Under the pieces are notes generated by a model. That model saw only the letters and a list, made by a program, of their open reading frames with translations, made no database searches and was not told where the DNA came from. A program made the position numbers and the translations under genes. 64,000 bases of DNA, from contig JBBCJA010000007.1 in NCBI GenBank assembly GCA_037189585.1, positions 124,001 through 188,000 on the forward strand, written 5' to 3'. Within the stretch, counting starts at the first letter, position 1; the number at the start of each line of letters is the position of its first letter. Source of the stretch: JAEXNA01 sp037189585 (GTDB lineage: Bacteria > Vulcanimicrobiota > Xenobia > Xenobiales > JADMJV01). Shown here one piece after another: positions 1 to 8,393 of this stretch.

Positions 1-1071
1 GCTTTCGAGCTCCTTTCCATTCCGCTCTACATGCTGGTCGGGTTTCGGCGTTATCATCGCAAGTCGGCCGAGGCGGGACTTAAGTATTTCCTCTCCGGAG
101 CGCTCTCCTCCGCCATCTTTCTTTTCGGAGCATCCTGGATCTACGGCGGAAGCGGGAGCACCAATTACGACGCCATCGCGGCCGGTATCGGCCAACACCC
201 ACAGCCTGTGCTCATGGGCCTTTTGATGGTTATGGCGGCCTTTGCTTTCAAGCTCTCCGCGGCGCCCTTTCACATGTGGGCACCCGACACTTATGAAGGC
301 GCCCCGCTGCCCGTGGCGGCCTTTCTTTCCTCGGTTCCCAAGGTCGTGATGCTGGGCGCGGCGATTCGACTTTTCGCCTCCACTAGCTCCATTCTCGAGT
401 ACGAGACGATGGTGCTGCTCTCGACCCTGTCGGTGCTCTCCGTGGCTTTAGGGAATCTGGTGGCCATCACCCAGAAGGAGGTCACCAGAATGGCGGCCTA
501 TTCGGGAGTGGCTCAGATTGGGTACCTTCTGATCGGACTCTCGGCGCTACTAGGCGCGCTGGGGGGCTCTCGATTCGAATTGGCGGGGGAAGCGTTGGGC
601 GCCCTGCTTTTCTACCTGACGGTTTACACCGTGACCAACGTGGCCTTCTGGATGATCCTGGTCACGGTCGGGAAGGCTCGTGGAGCCACTCATCTCGATG
701 CCTTCAACGGGCTAGCCCAGAGTTCGCCACCGCTGGCTCTAGCGCTGCTCATCGCCTTGTTCTCATTGGCCGGCGTACCACCACTGGCGGGATTCGTGGG
801 CAAGCTCTATCTGTTCCGAGCGGCCTTTTACACCCAGCCGTTGATGGCGTTTTTCGGTGTCTTCGGGTCAGTTCTCAGCCTGGTTTACTACTTTGGTGTC
901 CTGCGCCGGTGCTACTTTCTCGAGCCTCCCGCGGAGGCGGCTCCGATCGAACTTTCCAAGTCCAGTCAAGGGCTGCTCTGGATTCTTTTAGGCCTGACTA
1001 TCGTTGGGGGACTATATCCCGGGTTCGCCCAGATCTGTATGCGCGTGGCGGAAAGGATGATAGCGTTGTGA
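1..1071 (+). CDS. nuoN: NADH-quinone oxidoreductase subunit N, 5' truncated by window edge
   Basis: This is an antiporter-like membrane subunit of respiratory complex I, which pumps protons while electrons pass from NADH to quinone. The frame is open from base 1, so the start lies outside the window. About 356 C-terminal residues are visible, against roughly 480-500 in the whole family. Nearly all of it is hydrophobic helix. The segment KLSAAPFHMWAPDTYEGAP is a NuoN/ND2 hallmark with a conserved lysine in the channel helix, and the later GVPPLAGFVGKLYLF is also typical. The stop codon overlaps the GTG of the next gene by 4 bp, so the two are probably co-translated at the end of a nuo operon. 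Identification is secure. Confidence 0.95.
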   Translation, partial: AFELLSIPLYMLVGFRRYHRKSAEAGLKYFLSGALSSAIFLFGASWIYGGSGSTNYDAIAAGIGQHPQPVLMGLLMVMAAFAFKLSAAPFHMWAPDTYEGAPLPVAAFLSSVPKVVMLGAAIRLFASTSSILEYETMVLLSTLSVLSVALGNLVAITQKEVTRMAAYSGVAQIGYLLIGLSALLGALGGSRFELAGEALGALLFYLTVYTVTNVAFWMILVTVGKARGATHLDAFNGLAQSSPPLALALLIALFSLAGVPPLAGFVGKLYLFRAAFYTQPLMAFFGVFGSVLSLVYYFGVLRRCYFLEPPAEAAPIELSKSSQGLLWILLGLTIVGGLYPGFAQICMRVAERMIAL

Positions 1072-1448
1072 GCGATGCCGCTAACGCCAAGAACGGAAAG
1101 GAACCCGGATCCGGCCTCAAGGCCGAGGAAGCGACCTTAACCCAGATTCTCCATGCCAAGATGCAGCGACAGCAATGCTTGCAGGACGGTGATCAGGAGT
1201 CGGTAGCTTATCGCATCTCCGAGATCATGGTAGCGGCCAAAGAGCTCTACACCAAAGACTTGCCGCGTCTGATGCAAGACGACGAGGAAGCGACGGAGGG
1301 CGAGATGTTCCAAGAGCTCGCTGGGCTTCGCATGGCGCTCTTCAACCTGCGCGACCTGATCACCGACTTTGACGAAGCCTTCCTCGACGCCATGACTCAC
1401 CAGCGTGAAGACGACGAACCCGAGGACGAGCCCGAAGACGACGAGTAG
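1068..1448 (+). CDS. Acidic hypothetical protein at the end of the nuo operon
   Basis: This is a 126-residue soluble protein of unknown function. The GTG at 1068 overlaps the nuoN stop codon and has an AAGGA-type ribosome site about 10 bases upstream; longer in-frame extensions would run inside nuoN. The middle is a predicted helical region. The last 15 residues are almost all Asp, Glu and Pro (EDDEPEDEPEDDE). No domain is recognised. Position suggests co-transcription with complex I genes, but no function can be inferred from that. The acidic tail might be a low-complexity interaction tail. Confidence 0.75.
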   Translation: MSDAANAKNGKEPGSGLKAEEATLTQILHAKMQRQQCLQDGDQESVAYRISEIMVAAKELYTKDLPRLMQDDEEATEGEMFQELAGLRMALFNLRDLITDFDEAFLDAMTHQREDDEPEDEPEDDE

Positions 1449-1463
1449 AGGTAAGGGGGAGGT

Positions 1464-1949
1464 ATGAGCGAGCACATAGAGGATGAGGAGCCAAAACCGG
1501 AGTGGATCGCACCGGGTGAGAAACCTCCGAAAGATGATGGCGGATGGTGGATCTTCGTCATCGCGGGGGTGGCGTTCATTCTTCTCATGGCCGCCCTGTT
1601 GGTACCGAATTTCGTGCGCGCTCGGGCTAGAGGCGCGCTAACGGCGTGCAAATCCAATCTCAAGAATATCGGTACCGCCATGGAGATGTACAGTACAGAC
1701 CACAGCGGTAAGTACCCGGCCAGCATGAACCAACTGACCCCGAACTACCTCAAAACCATTCCCGAATGCCCTCAGAACGGTGCCAACGCTTACAAGATGT
1801 GGGTGGGAGCGAACGCGCCGATGAATAACGACTACGAAGACTATTACTACATATGCTGCCTGAAGGGGCACACAAAGGTCTCCGTGTCTCAAGGTTATCC
1901 TGCCTACAACGGCGTCCTCGGGTTGATCGAGCGGCCTCCAGGTCCCTAA
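1464..1949 (+). CDS. Pseudopilin-like (GspG-type) membrane-anchored protein
   Basis: This 161-residue protein has a 30-residue acidic N-terminal cytoplasmic stretch and one membrane helix (about residues 28-48) running into VPNFVRARARGAL. It then has a GspG-like region in which SNLKNIGTAMEMYSTDHSGK and YPASMNQLTPNYLKTIPECP match the core of type II secretion major pseudopilins. A canonical class III leader (G followed by FTxxE) is missing, so it is probably not processed by prepilin peptidase. It may be an anchored relative of pseudopilins. The start is set by a GGGGGAGG ribosome site directly upstream. Its 3' end overlaps the convergent YkgJ-type gene by 4 bp. Confidence 0.8.
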   Translation: MSEHIEDEEPKPEWIAPGEKPPKDDGGWWIFVIAGVAFILLMAALLVPNFVRARARGALTACKSNLKNIGTAMEMYSTDHSGKYPASMNQLTPNYLKTIPECPQNGANAYKMWVGANAPMNNDYEDYYYICCLKGHTKVSVSQGYPAYNGVLGLIERPPGP

Positions 1950-2485
1950 TCCGCCTCGGGTGGATCCACATAGGGGATCCCGGGCTCGGGAGTCAGGTCG
2001 CGATTGTGGCAGATCTCTCGGTAGCCGACCGTTGGGCCACGATCGATCCCCTCGCAGTCGCGGCCGGCTTGACGCCAAGTGCGTGGACTTTTCAGATTCT
2101 CCGGCCAGAAGGGCCACGTTCGGCACTGCATCGGACGCTCACGATGGACAGTGCAGCGGGTCATCCCCGTCTCGGGGTCGCGAGCCAACAGCACACAATC
2201 GTACTCCCCTTCGTGGTTGACCACTTCCGAGAGAGTCCAGGTGGCGCCTAGGCGCACCGCGTACCGCTCCATGAACTGTTCGTAGGTCAGGCCCAGAACG
2301 CCGGCCATTCCACGCGCCTCGTCGTGGGTGAACTCCACCGTTCCCGACCCACCCGAGCAACAAGCGCCGCACTGAGTGCATTCAAATTTTAACCCCTCAG
2401 AATACCAGATATCGCCACGAGAACGTCCCACGGCCAAAAGATTTGCGGCCAAGCTTTCCAGAGCCTTCCGCCGCAAAGACCTCAT
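1946..2485 (-). CDS. YkgJ family cysteine-cluster protein
   Basis: This 179-residue protein belongs to the YkgJ (UPF0153, zinc- or iron-chelating) family. The motif FECTQCGACC near residue 35 is the CxxCxxCC signature. Further cysteines at the positions expected for the family (RCTVHRERPMQCRTWPFWP and GRDCEG) probably complete a metal or Fe-S site. The biochemical role of the family is not settled. The gene is monocistronic on the minus strand, convergent with the pseudopilin-like gene and divergent from the ECF transporter gene. The N-terminal 30 residues (MRSLRRKALESLAANLLAVG) are basic and helical. Confidence 0.85.
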   Translation of the reverse strand: MRSLRRKALESLAANLLAVGRSRGDIWYSEGLKFECTQCGACCSGGSGTVEFTHDEARGMAGVLGLTYEQFMERYAVRLGATWTLSEVVNHEGEYDCVLLARDPETGMTRCTVHRERPMQCRTWPFWPENLKSPRTWRQAGRDCEGIDRGPTVGYREICHNRDLTPEPGIPYVDPPEAD

Positions 2486-2559
2486 GTAGGAAAGCCCTGA
2501 AGATCTCGCTAAGATTGAAGACTTCAGATGGGTTTCACCAAGGCCAAGAAAGTATTTTT

Positions 2560-3078
2560 GTGAACCAGACCCTTAGCCGGATCGGGTTGCTGTTAGCCGC
2601 TATGCTGGTGCTAGGCCTGTCGCCTCTTGGTTTTATCAATATTTCCGGTCCGGGCAAAGCCATCACGCTCCTCCACATTCCCATGCTTTTGGCCGCCACC
2701 CTGGAGGGCCCCTTCGCCGCGGCATCCCTCGGGGCGGTCTTCGGATTGATCGCCGGAATCAAGTATCCCGTCCCCGGTATCGCGTTAGGCTTTCACATCA
2801 TGGGTCGCCTGTTGGCGGGGTTAGCGGCGGCCTTGACTTTTCAAGCGGTCGGACAGTCCTCGTGGAGGGATTCCAGAATTACCGTGGGCTCGATCGCGGC
2901 CGTGCTGGCGGGAACGCTGGCCAACACCTTAATCATGACTCTCTTAGTTTTGTTGTTGGGAGGGTCCTCACCCGAGGAATTACTCTCGGTGGCCATCATT
3001 CATGGAATCGTTGAGGTCGTGGTGGCCATGGTCGTGGTCGTACCCATCACCATCGTATTGCTAGGAAGCCGCTCTTGA
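2560..3078 (+). CDS. ECF transporter S component, probable pantothenate uptake
   Basis: This 172-residue membrane protein has five or six hydrophobic helices. The segment PMLLAATLEGPFAAASLGAVFGLIAG is the characteristic region of substrate-binding (S) components of energy-coupling-factor vitamin importers. The GTG at 2560 is chosen because an upstream ATG at 2443 would overlap the divergent YkgJ gene and add a non-membrane leader. It overlaps coaX by 4 bp (TTGA), and translational coupling to a pantothenate kinase makes pantothenate the likely substrate (inference). The shared EcfT and EcfA subunits are not in this window. Confidence 0.8.
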   Translation: MNQTLSRIGLLLAAMLVLGLSPLGFINISGPGKAITLLHIPMLLAATLEGPFAAASLGAVFGLIAGIKYPVPGIALGFHIMGRLLAGLAAALTFQAVGQSSWRDSRITVGSIAAVLAGTLANTLIMTLLVLLLGGSSPEELLSVAIIHGIVEVVVAMVVVVPITIVLLGSRS

Positions 3079-3854
3079 CACGTTACTTAACTATCGACGC
3101 CGGGAACTCTCATTTGACTCTGGCTCTCCACGATCGCACGGGTGCCATCGAGACGGTCCATCGCCTTCACACTCGCCCGTTCCACACTCCTCGACAGCTC
3201 GTCGAGCGCTGGCGAGCCCTGACGGAGCCACTGGAGGGTCCATTTCATGTTTCGATCTCCAGTGTGGTTCCGGACTATCACGAGACCTTGCGGGAGGCGG
3301 GGCAAGCCATGGGAGGGAGGAGTTTTCATTGGGTCAGCGCCGGGTCTCCCCACGGATTCTCTATGCGGGATTCCATACGTCGCGAGATCGGGGCCGACCT
3401 GATCGCGGGACTGGTCGGAGCCCGGGGCCTGAGCTCGGGACCCTTGGTCGTAGTCGATGCCGGAACGGCGACAACCTTCGCGCTCTTGTCGGGCCAAGAC
3501 GAGATTCTCGGAGTGGCCATCTTGCCCGGTATCAAGACTCAGATCAAAACCTTGATGGAGAAAGCCCCTCACCTGGCCGACAAAGTTAAGGCGGAGATGC
3601 CTGAGCAGCCCTACGGAGTTAACACCGTGGAGTCGATTCAGAGCGGGATTATGTATGGTCATGCTCAGATGGTGGAGGGCCTGATCCAACGGTATCGTGA
3701 GCTTCCTGACCTGGGAGATCTGAAAGTTTACGGCTGTGGAGGCCTTTTTACCACCATTGCTTCCTTTTGTCCCAGCGTGACCTTCTTCGAGCCTCACCTG
3801 GTCAACGTCGGGTGCTCGATTTTAAGCCAACGAGGGCTGCAGGAGGGGCTTTGA
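3075..3854 (+). CDS. coaX: Type III pantothenate kinase
   Basis: CoaX phosphorylates pantothenate, the first step of coenzyme A synthesis, in the cytoplasm. At 259 residues it matches the usual family length. Visible signatures are the phosphate-binding IDAGNS at residues 7-12, GADLIAGLVGARG at about 110 (the family has an essential Asp here), VVVDAGTATTFALL (the second nucleotide-binding motif) and YGVNTVESIQSGIMYG. The TTG start overlaps the previous stop codon. The end overlaps the next TTG start and carries that gene's AGGAGG site. The pairing with an upstream S component suggests an import-and-trap unit. Confidence 0.95.
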   Translation: MTRYLTIDAGNSHLTLALHDRTGAIETVHRLHTRPFHTPRQLVERWRALTEPLEGPFHVSISSVVPDYHETLREAGQAMGGRSFHWVSAGSPHGFSMRDSIRREIGADLIAGLVGARGLSSGPLVVVDAGTATTFALLSGQDEILGVAILPGIKTQIKTLMEKAPHLADKVKAEMPEQPYGVNTVESIQSGIMYGHAQMVEGLIQRYRELPDLGDLKVYGCGGLFTTIASFCPSVTFFEPHLVNVGCSILSQRGLQEGL

Positions 3855-5173
3855 GCCCCGTCGAACCGCAGGCGGCTCCTATCGCCATGACTGCAGTCAC
3901 ACCACATACTCCGGCTCCCCTCGAGGAGATGAGCTTATCCGAGGTCACCCGCTGCTATAAAGAGCATATCTCAGCGGATATGGCTCGCTTGTTGCGCTTG
4001 ACCGGTTTCGGAAGCATGGAGATGAAGGCCGAGGGATGCTGGGTCTTCGACGAGCAGGGCCGCCGCTATCTCGACTTTTCCGGAGGTTACGGCGTCTTCA
4101 CGCTGGGTCATCGCCACCCCAAGGTGGTGGAGGCGGTCAAGGACCAGCTAGATTCCCTGGCTCTCTCCTCACGAGTCTTCTTCAATCCGTTGCAAGCCAA
4201 GCTCGCCGAGAAGCTGGCCAGTCTCACGCCGGGCGACCTGCGCTACAGCTTCTTCTCTAATTCCGGGACCGAGGCTATCGAGGCGGCGCTCAAGGCCGCA
4301 CGACTAGCGACCGGGCGCACGGGATTTGTCTCCCTCGAAGGCTCCTATCATGGCAAAACGTTTGGTGGGCTTTCCGTCTCGGGTCGGGAAAAGTACAAAG
4401 AGCCGTTTCAGCCCCTGTTGCCGGGATGCCGCGTGGTGGGCCTCGAGGATTTAGAAGCGCTCGCTCGGGCTTTGGACGAAAGCGTCGCCGGCTTTTTGGT
4501 GGAACCGGTTTTGGGTGAGGGCGGAATTCATATCGTCTCGCCGGAGTATCTTCAGAAGGCGCGCGAGCTCTGCACCGAGCGCGGGGTTTTGATGATCGTC
4601 GACGAGGTCCAGTCGGGTCTTTGCCGTACGGGCCGGTGGTTCGCCATCGAGCATGCCCGGGTCGCTCCCGACATGATGGCTCTGGCCAAGGCTTTGGGCG
4701 GAGGGGTCATGCCGATCGGGGCGACCTTGATGACGCCGGCCGTGGCCAAGGCCTATCAGGGACGCCCTCTTCTCCACACTTCCACCTTTGGAGGCAACCC
4801 ATTGGCCTGTAGAGCCGCTCTGGCCGCGCTCGAGGTGATGGAAGAGGAGGAGCTCTCGAGCAAGGCCGAGCGGGCCGGGAGTCAATTGATGGACGGCTTG
4901 CGGGCTCTGGTAAGCCGGTTCCCTGACCTTCTGGCCGAGGTCAGGGGCTTGGGCCTGATGATCGGTCTCGAGTTCACCGAGGACAAATTTGGTGGTTCCA
5001 CCATCTTTGAAATGGTGAAACGGCAGGTGATCGCGGTCTATACCCTCAACCAGCCCAAGGTGCTCCGGTTTGAGCCCCCGCTCAACGTGGAAACAGAGCA
5101 GATCCAGATGGTCTTAACCGCGCTGGAAGAATCCCTGGTGGAAACCCGCCGACGTTTAGGAAAGGAAAGTTAG
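3851..5173 (+). CDS. Class III (ornithine/putrescine-type) PLP aminotransferase
   Basis: This 440-residue fold-type I enzyme would transfer an amino group between an omega-amine or amino acid and a 2-oxo acid. It shows FFSNSGTEAIEAALK (cofactor phosphate region), SYHGKTFGG, IVDEVQSGLCRTG with the pyridine-binding Asp, and ALAKALGGGVMPIGA with the Schiff-base lysine. The segment NPLQAKLAEKLASLTPGDL resembles putrescine and acetylornithine aminotransferases. The TTG at 3851 follows AGGAGGGG and overlaps the coaX stop codon; an ATG at 3887 is an alternative. Only 3 bp separate it from the SRPBCC gene. With an aldehyde-forming enzyme two genes downstream, an aldehyde or amine substrate is conceivable but unproven. 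Confidence 0.88.
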   Translation: MSPVEPQAAPIAMTAVTPHTPAPLEEMSLSEVTRCYKEHISADMARLLRLTGFGSMEMKAEGCWVFDEQGRRYLDFSGGYGVFTLGHRHPKVVEAVKDQLDSLALSSRVFFNPLQAKLAEKLASLTPGDLRYSFFSNSGTEAIEAALKAARLATGRTGFVSLEGSYHGKTFGGLSVSGREKYKEPFQPLLPGCRVVGLEDLEALARALDESVAGFLVEPVLGEGGIHIVSPEYLQKARELCTERGVLMIVDEVQSGLCRTGRWFAIEHARVAPDMMALAKALGGGVMPIGATLMTPAVAKAYQGRPLLHTSTFGGNPLACRAALAALEVMEEEELSSKAERAGSQLMDGLRALVSRFPDLLAEVRGLGLMIGLEFTEDKFGGSTIFEMVKRQVIAVYTLNQPKVLRFEPPLNVETEQIQMVLTALEESLVETRRRLGKES

Positions 5174-5176
5174 GTC

Positions 5177-5617
5177 ATGCCGGAAGTCGTTCGCACGATC
5201 GTGATCGAGGGTGAGCCTCGCGCTGTCTACGAATTGGCTAAAGACATGGAGAGCTATCCCAACTACATGCCGGACGTGGAGAGCGTGAAGGTGGTCTCGC
5301 GAACCCCCGGCACCACCGTGACCGAATGGGTCACCGACATCGACGGCACTCCTTTTCTGTGGACCGAGGAAGACCGTTTCGACGACCAGGGCTTGCGGAT
5401 CGACTACTCCTTGATCGAAGGCGACCTGGACAAGTTCGAGGGCGCCTGGACCTTTCAGGAGCTCGAGGGAAAAACGGAGGTTCGTCTCTCCGTTAACTAT
5501 GATTTCGGACTACCGGAATTGACCGAGCTGATCGGCCCCACCTTACACGAAAAGGTGGGAGAGAACTGTGAAATGATGCTGGCGGGGATGAAGCGTCTGG
5601 TCGAGGCCAAGCGGTGA
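5177..5617 (+). CDS. SRPBCC (polyketide cyclase/START-like) ligand-binding protein
   Basis: This 146-residue protein has the helix-grip SRPBCC pattern: an N-terminal strand VVRTIVIEGEPRAVYELAKD, then YPNYMPDVESVKVV, a long antiparallel sheet, and a C-terminal helix ending GMKRLVEAKR. The closest style is the aromatase/cyclase and coenzyme Q-binding COQ10 subgroup, which bind hydrophobic ligands in a central cavity. It sits between an aminotransferase and an acyl-ACP-reductase-like gene, overlapping the latter by 4 bp, so it may bind or deliver a hydrophobic intermediate of the same pathway (inference). The ligand is unknown. Confidence 0.85.
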   Translation: MPEVVRTIVIEGEPRAVYELAKDMESYPNYMPDVESVKVVSRTPGTTVTEWVTDIDGTPFLWTEEDRFDDQGLRIDYSLIEGDLDKFEGAWTFQELEGKTEVRLSVNYDFGLPELTELIGPTLHEKVGENCEMMLAGMKRLVEAKR

Positions 5618-6708
5618 ATCGATTCGCCTTTTTGACCCATCCCCTGGGGATGAAGGACGTCGTGCGCTACGCACCCAAAGCGAAAGGGAAGCGCGAGCCG
5701 ATCGTCTTAAAGATTCTGGAATGGATGCCCCCCTATATGGCCTCCACCATCCGAGGGATCAGGTCCCGATTGGGGCAGGAGATCGCTGGAAACTTCGTCA
5801 TGGTCCCACTGATGCCCAGTCAATTCATCCAAATGGATCGCGGCCAAGTGGTCGAGCGGGTCAAGAAAGCTGCTTTGCTTGGACAGAGCCTGGGGGCCAA
5901 AGTGGTGGGGTTGGGTGGTTACAACTCCGTGGTCGGACGGGCCGGCAAGGACATCGCCGAGAGTCTGGACGTGGCCGTGACCAGCGGCAACTCCTACACC
6001 GTGGCGACGGCGTTGGAAGGGGCTCTAGCCGCCGCTCAGGAGCTTGACGTGGACCTCGAGCGCTCAACCGTGGCCGTGATTGGAGCGACGGGCTCCATCG
6101 GCAGCGTCTGCGCCAGATTCCTGGCTCAGAAAGTCAAAAATCTCATTTTGTCAGCACGCTCCAAATCACGCTTGAAGATTTTGGCCGAGACCATCTCTCG
6201 CGAGAGCCGGACCAACTTGAAAGTCGAGATGGATCTGGGCAGAGCCCTATCCGAGGCCGATGTCGTGATCACCGCCACCTCGTCGGGCGGCAGTATCATC
6301 CAGGCGGAGCATCTCAAGACCGGCGCCATCGTCTGTGATGTCGCGGTTCCGCACGATGTCTGTCGCGAGGTGCAAAAACTTCGCCCCGACGTTCTGGTCA
6401 TCGAAGGCGGAGTGGTTGAGGTGCCTGGAGAAGCCGACTTTGGACTCGACTTTGGCTATCCTCCCGGCTTAGCGCTGGCTTGTATGGCCGAGACCATGGT
6501 CTTGACCATGGAGGGTCGCTTCGAGGACTTCTCCATCGGGCGAGGTTTGGAGTACGATCGGGTGCAGGAGATCGCTCGTTTGGCGCATCGCAACGGCTTT
6601 CGCTTGGCGGGCTTTAGGGCTTTTGACGAACCGGTGACCAAAGAGAGAATCGAGGAGGTCCGGGGCTACATCCACGAGTCTCGGTCCCGCCTTCGCGTCA
6701 TCTCGTGA
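5614..6708 (+). CDS. Long-chain acyl-ACP reductase-like dehydrogenase (COG5322 type)
   Basis: This 364-residue protein is colinear with the cyanobacterial acyl-ACP reductase, which makes fatty aldehydes from acyl-ACP. Shared landmarks are GLGGYNSVVG (about 98), TSGNSYTVATALEG, the Rossmann segment STVAVIGATGSIGSVCARFL (about 150-170), VIEGGVVEVPGEADF, and ALACMAETMVLTMEGRFEDF. The cysteine in ACMAE corresponds to the thioester-forming catalytic cysteine. Proteins of this kind are often labelled shikimate dehydrogenase-like or predicted amino acid dehydrogenase. The gene overlaps both neighbours by 4 bp, so the four genes from 3851 to 7643 probably act together. The actual substrate is not shown by the sequence. 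Confidence 0.8.
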   Translation: MNRFAFLTHPLGMKDVVRYAPKAKGKREPIVLKILEWMPPYMASTIRGIRSRLGQEIAGNFVMVPLMPSQFIQMDRGQVVERVKKAALLGQSLGAKVVGLGGYNSVVGRAGKDIAESLDVAVTSGNSYTVATALEGALAAAQELDVDLERSTVAVIGATGSIGSVCARFLAQKVKNLILSARSKSRLKILAETISRESRTNLKVEMDLGRALSEADVVITATSSGGSIIQAEHLKTGAIVCDVAVPHDVCREVQKLRPDVLVIEGGVVEVPGEADFGLDFGYPPGLALACMAETMVLTMEGRFEDFSIGRGLEYDRVQEIARLAHRNGFRLAGFRAFDEPVTKERIEEVRGYIHESRSRLRVIS

Positions 6709-7643
6709 AGACCGTCGTTTCCGTCTCTCTAGGCTCCTCAAAACGTGATCACGAAGGCCGGTTCGAGATACTGGGAGAGACCATCCACCTCTCTCGACGG
6801 GGAGTCGACGGCGCGTTCAAGAAAGCCGTCTCCCTGCTCGAGGAGCTCGACGGCAGGGTCGACGCCATCGGGCTGGGCGGGATCGATATCTACCTGAAGT
6901 CTCGTACCGAGACTTACGCCCTCAAGGACGGCCTGCGCTTGCGAGCCGTGGTCAAGCGGACACCAGTGGTCGACGGCAGTGGGCTCAAGAACACCCTGGA
7001 GCGAGAGACGGTCCGAAAGCTGGCCAAGGACCCCAGTCTCGGCCTCAAAGGGAAAAAGGTTCTTCTGGTCTGCGCCATGGATCGTTTTGGCATGGCCGAA
7101 GCGTTGGAGGAGGCCGGCGCCGACACCGTCTACGGAGACATGATTTTCAGTTTGGGCATCGACAAGCCGATTTTGACTTTAGAAGAGCTCGAAGAGCGCG
7201 CGCGCAAGCTGCTGCCGGAGATCGTGAAGCTGCCCATCTCGATGGTTTATCCCACGGGGAAAAAACAAGAGGTGATCGCGCCGGACGAGTTGACTCGCCC
7301 CTATTTCGAGGAAGCCGAGGTGATCGCCGGCGACTTTCACATCATGCGTCGACGCTTGCCCGATTCGCTCAAAGGCAAAGGCATTCTGACGAACACCGTT
7401 ACCGAAAGCGATATCGAGGAGCTTCGTGAGCGTGAGGTGGCCTGGCTTGTCACCACGACGCCCGAGATCCCTTCGGGAGCGTCTTCGACTTGCGGCGGAC
7501 GCTCTTACGGGACCAATGTCTTGGAGGCGGCGCTTCTGGCTGTTCTAGGGAAGTCTTGGGAAGAAGTGAGGCCCGAGGACTACCTGAACCTTATCGCTCA
7601 AGCGGGCCTCGGGCCTCGTGTCGTTCATCTGAGAGGTGACTGA
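6705..7643 (+). CDS. Conserved protein annotated in relatives as quinate 5-dehydrogenase
   Basis: This 312-residue cytoplasmic protein begins MKTVVSVSLGSSKRDHEG, and contains DAIGLGGIDIYL, TPVVDGSGLKNTLERETV, VLLVCAMDRFGMAEAL, and near the end GGRSYGTNVLEAALLAVLG. This pattern matches a family found in several anaerobes under the name quinate 5-dehydrogenase. That name is not based on biochemistry I can vouch for, and no classical Rossmann GxGxxG is obvious. It is the last gene of the coaX operon and overlaps the acyl-ACP-reductase-like gene by 4 bp. Functional linkage to that enzyme is the best clue to its role. Confidence 0.75.
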   Translation: MKTVVSVSLGSSKRDHEGRFEILGETIHLSRRGVDGAFKKAVSLLEELDGRVDAIGLGGIDIYLKSRTETYALKDGLRLRAVVKRTPVVDGSGLKNTLERETVRKLAKDPSLGLKGKKVLLVCAMDRFGMAEALEEAGADTVYGDMIFSLGIDKPILTLEELEERARKLLPEIVKLPISMVYPTGKKQEVIAPDELTRPYFEEAEVIAGDFHIMRRRLPDSLKGKGILTNTVTESDIEELREREVAWLVTTTPEIPSGASSTCGGRSYGTNVLEAALLAVLGKSWEEVRPEDYLNLIAQAGLGPRVVHLRGD

Positions 7644-7690
7644 CCCGGGCCCCTCTGGCCTTAGGATCGGTGATGCTCTTCTCGTTCGAC

Positions 7691-8248
7691 TTAACGACCG
7701 GTGATGTTGACCTGAAGTTTATAGTTTCCGTCCGTCAATCCGTTCGCTCCGGCTACTCCAATCAGAATCGTATAAGGACTAGAGATCGACATGAAATCGA
7801 TCTTCCTCACGCCATCGTCTGAATTGGAGGTCTTGCGCCCACCACCCAGATTGGCGTATCGGGGATAGCTCGCTTCAGCCGAGATCGCGCTTTGAATGTT
7901 GGGTGGTACCGACTGATCGTCGACTCCGAGGCGTAGAGCGTAGAGATTGATCAACTTTCCCGCTTCGGGTGTTAGGGTGATGTCGATCTTTGACGCTGCC
8001 GGAAGGGTCACACGATAAAGCTTGTGATTCCCGTTGAACATCTCAAAGCGGGTTCCAGGGAAGGCCGCCACATTACTTTGGGCTGCCCAGTTAAGGTCCA
8101 TTTGGGCCCCGTCCTTGAGGTTACCGGTGATCTCGCCTGAGTTGGAGCCGGCAGGTAGAGTCAAGGGAGTGACTTTGGCGACTGACTCGTTGGCCAGAGC
8201 CAGAGCGGATAGACAGAGAGCAAACAACAGAGTTATGAGGTTTTTCAT
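7691..8248 (-). CDS. Secreted hypothetical protein
   Basis: This 185-residue protein has a clear signal peptide (MKNLITLLFALCLSALALAN) with cleavage expected around residue 20. The mature part looks like beta-rich domain material (ASKIDITLTPEAGKLINLYA, SISSPYTILIGVAGANG), similar in feel to pre-peptidase C-terminal or other jelly-roll secretion domains, but no family can be named. It is transcribed divergently from the esterase gene, with an inverted repeat in between, and is convergent with the end of the coaX operon. Confidence 0.75.
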   Translation of the reverse strand: MKNLITLLFALCLSALALANESVAKVTPLTLPAGSNSGEITGNLKDGAQMDLNWAAQSNVAAFPGTRFEMFNGNHKLYRVTLPAASKIDITLTPEAGKLINLYALRLGVDDQSVPPNIQSAISAEASYPRYANLGGGRKTSNSDDGVRKIDFMSISSPYTILIGVAGANGLTDGNYKLQVNITGR

Positions 8249-8318
8249 AGTTCGACTTTTCTTTAAGGAAAGTCGTCCCGGGACCTTGTTCTTCTAATGA
8301 AAATTTTATGAAGGTCAA

Positions 8319-8336
8319 CCCATACTTTGGTATGGG
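8319..8336. promoter_or_regulatory. Inverted repeat between divergent genes
   Basis: CCCATAC and GTATGGG form 7-bp arms around a 4-base spacer, about 70 bp upstream of the secreted protein start and just ahead of the esterase start. An imperfect or perfect dyad in a divergent intergenic region can be an operator for both genes. It is not followed by a T-run on either strand, so a terminator is unlikely. The protein that would bind it is unknown. Confidence 0.4.
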
Positions 8337-8393
8337 GATTGGAAGTTCGCCGGAAGCGTGGCTGAAAGGGATAGGATTCGGCACAATCGGCCA

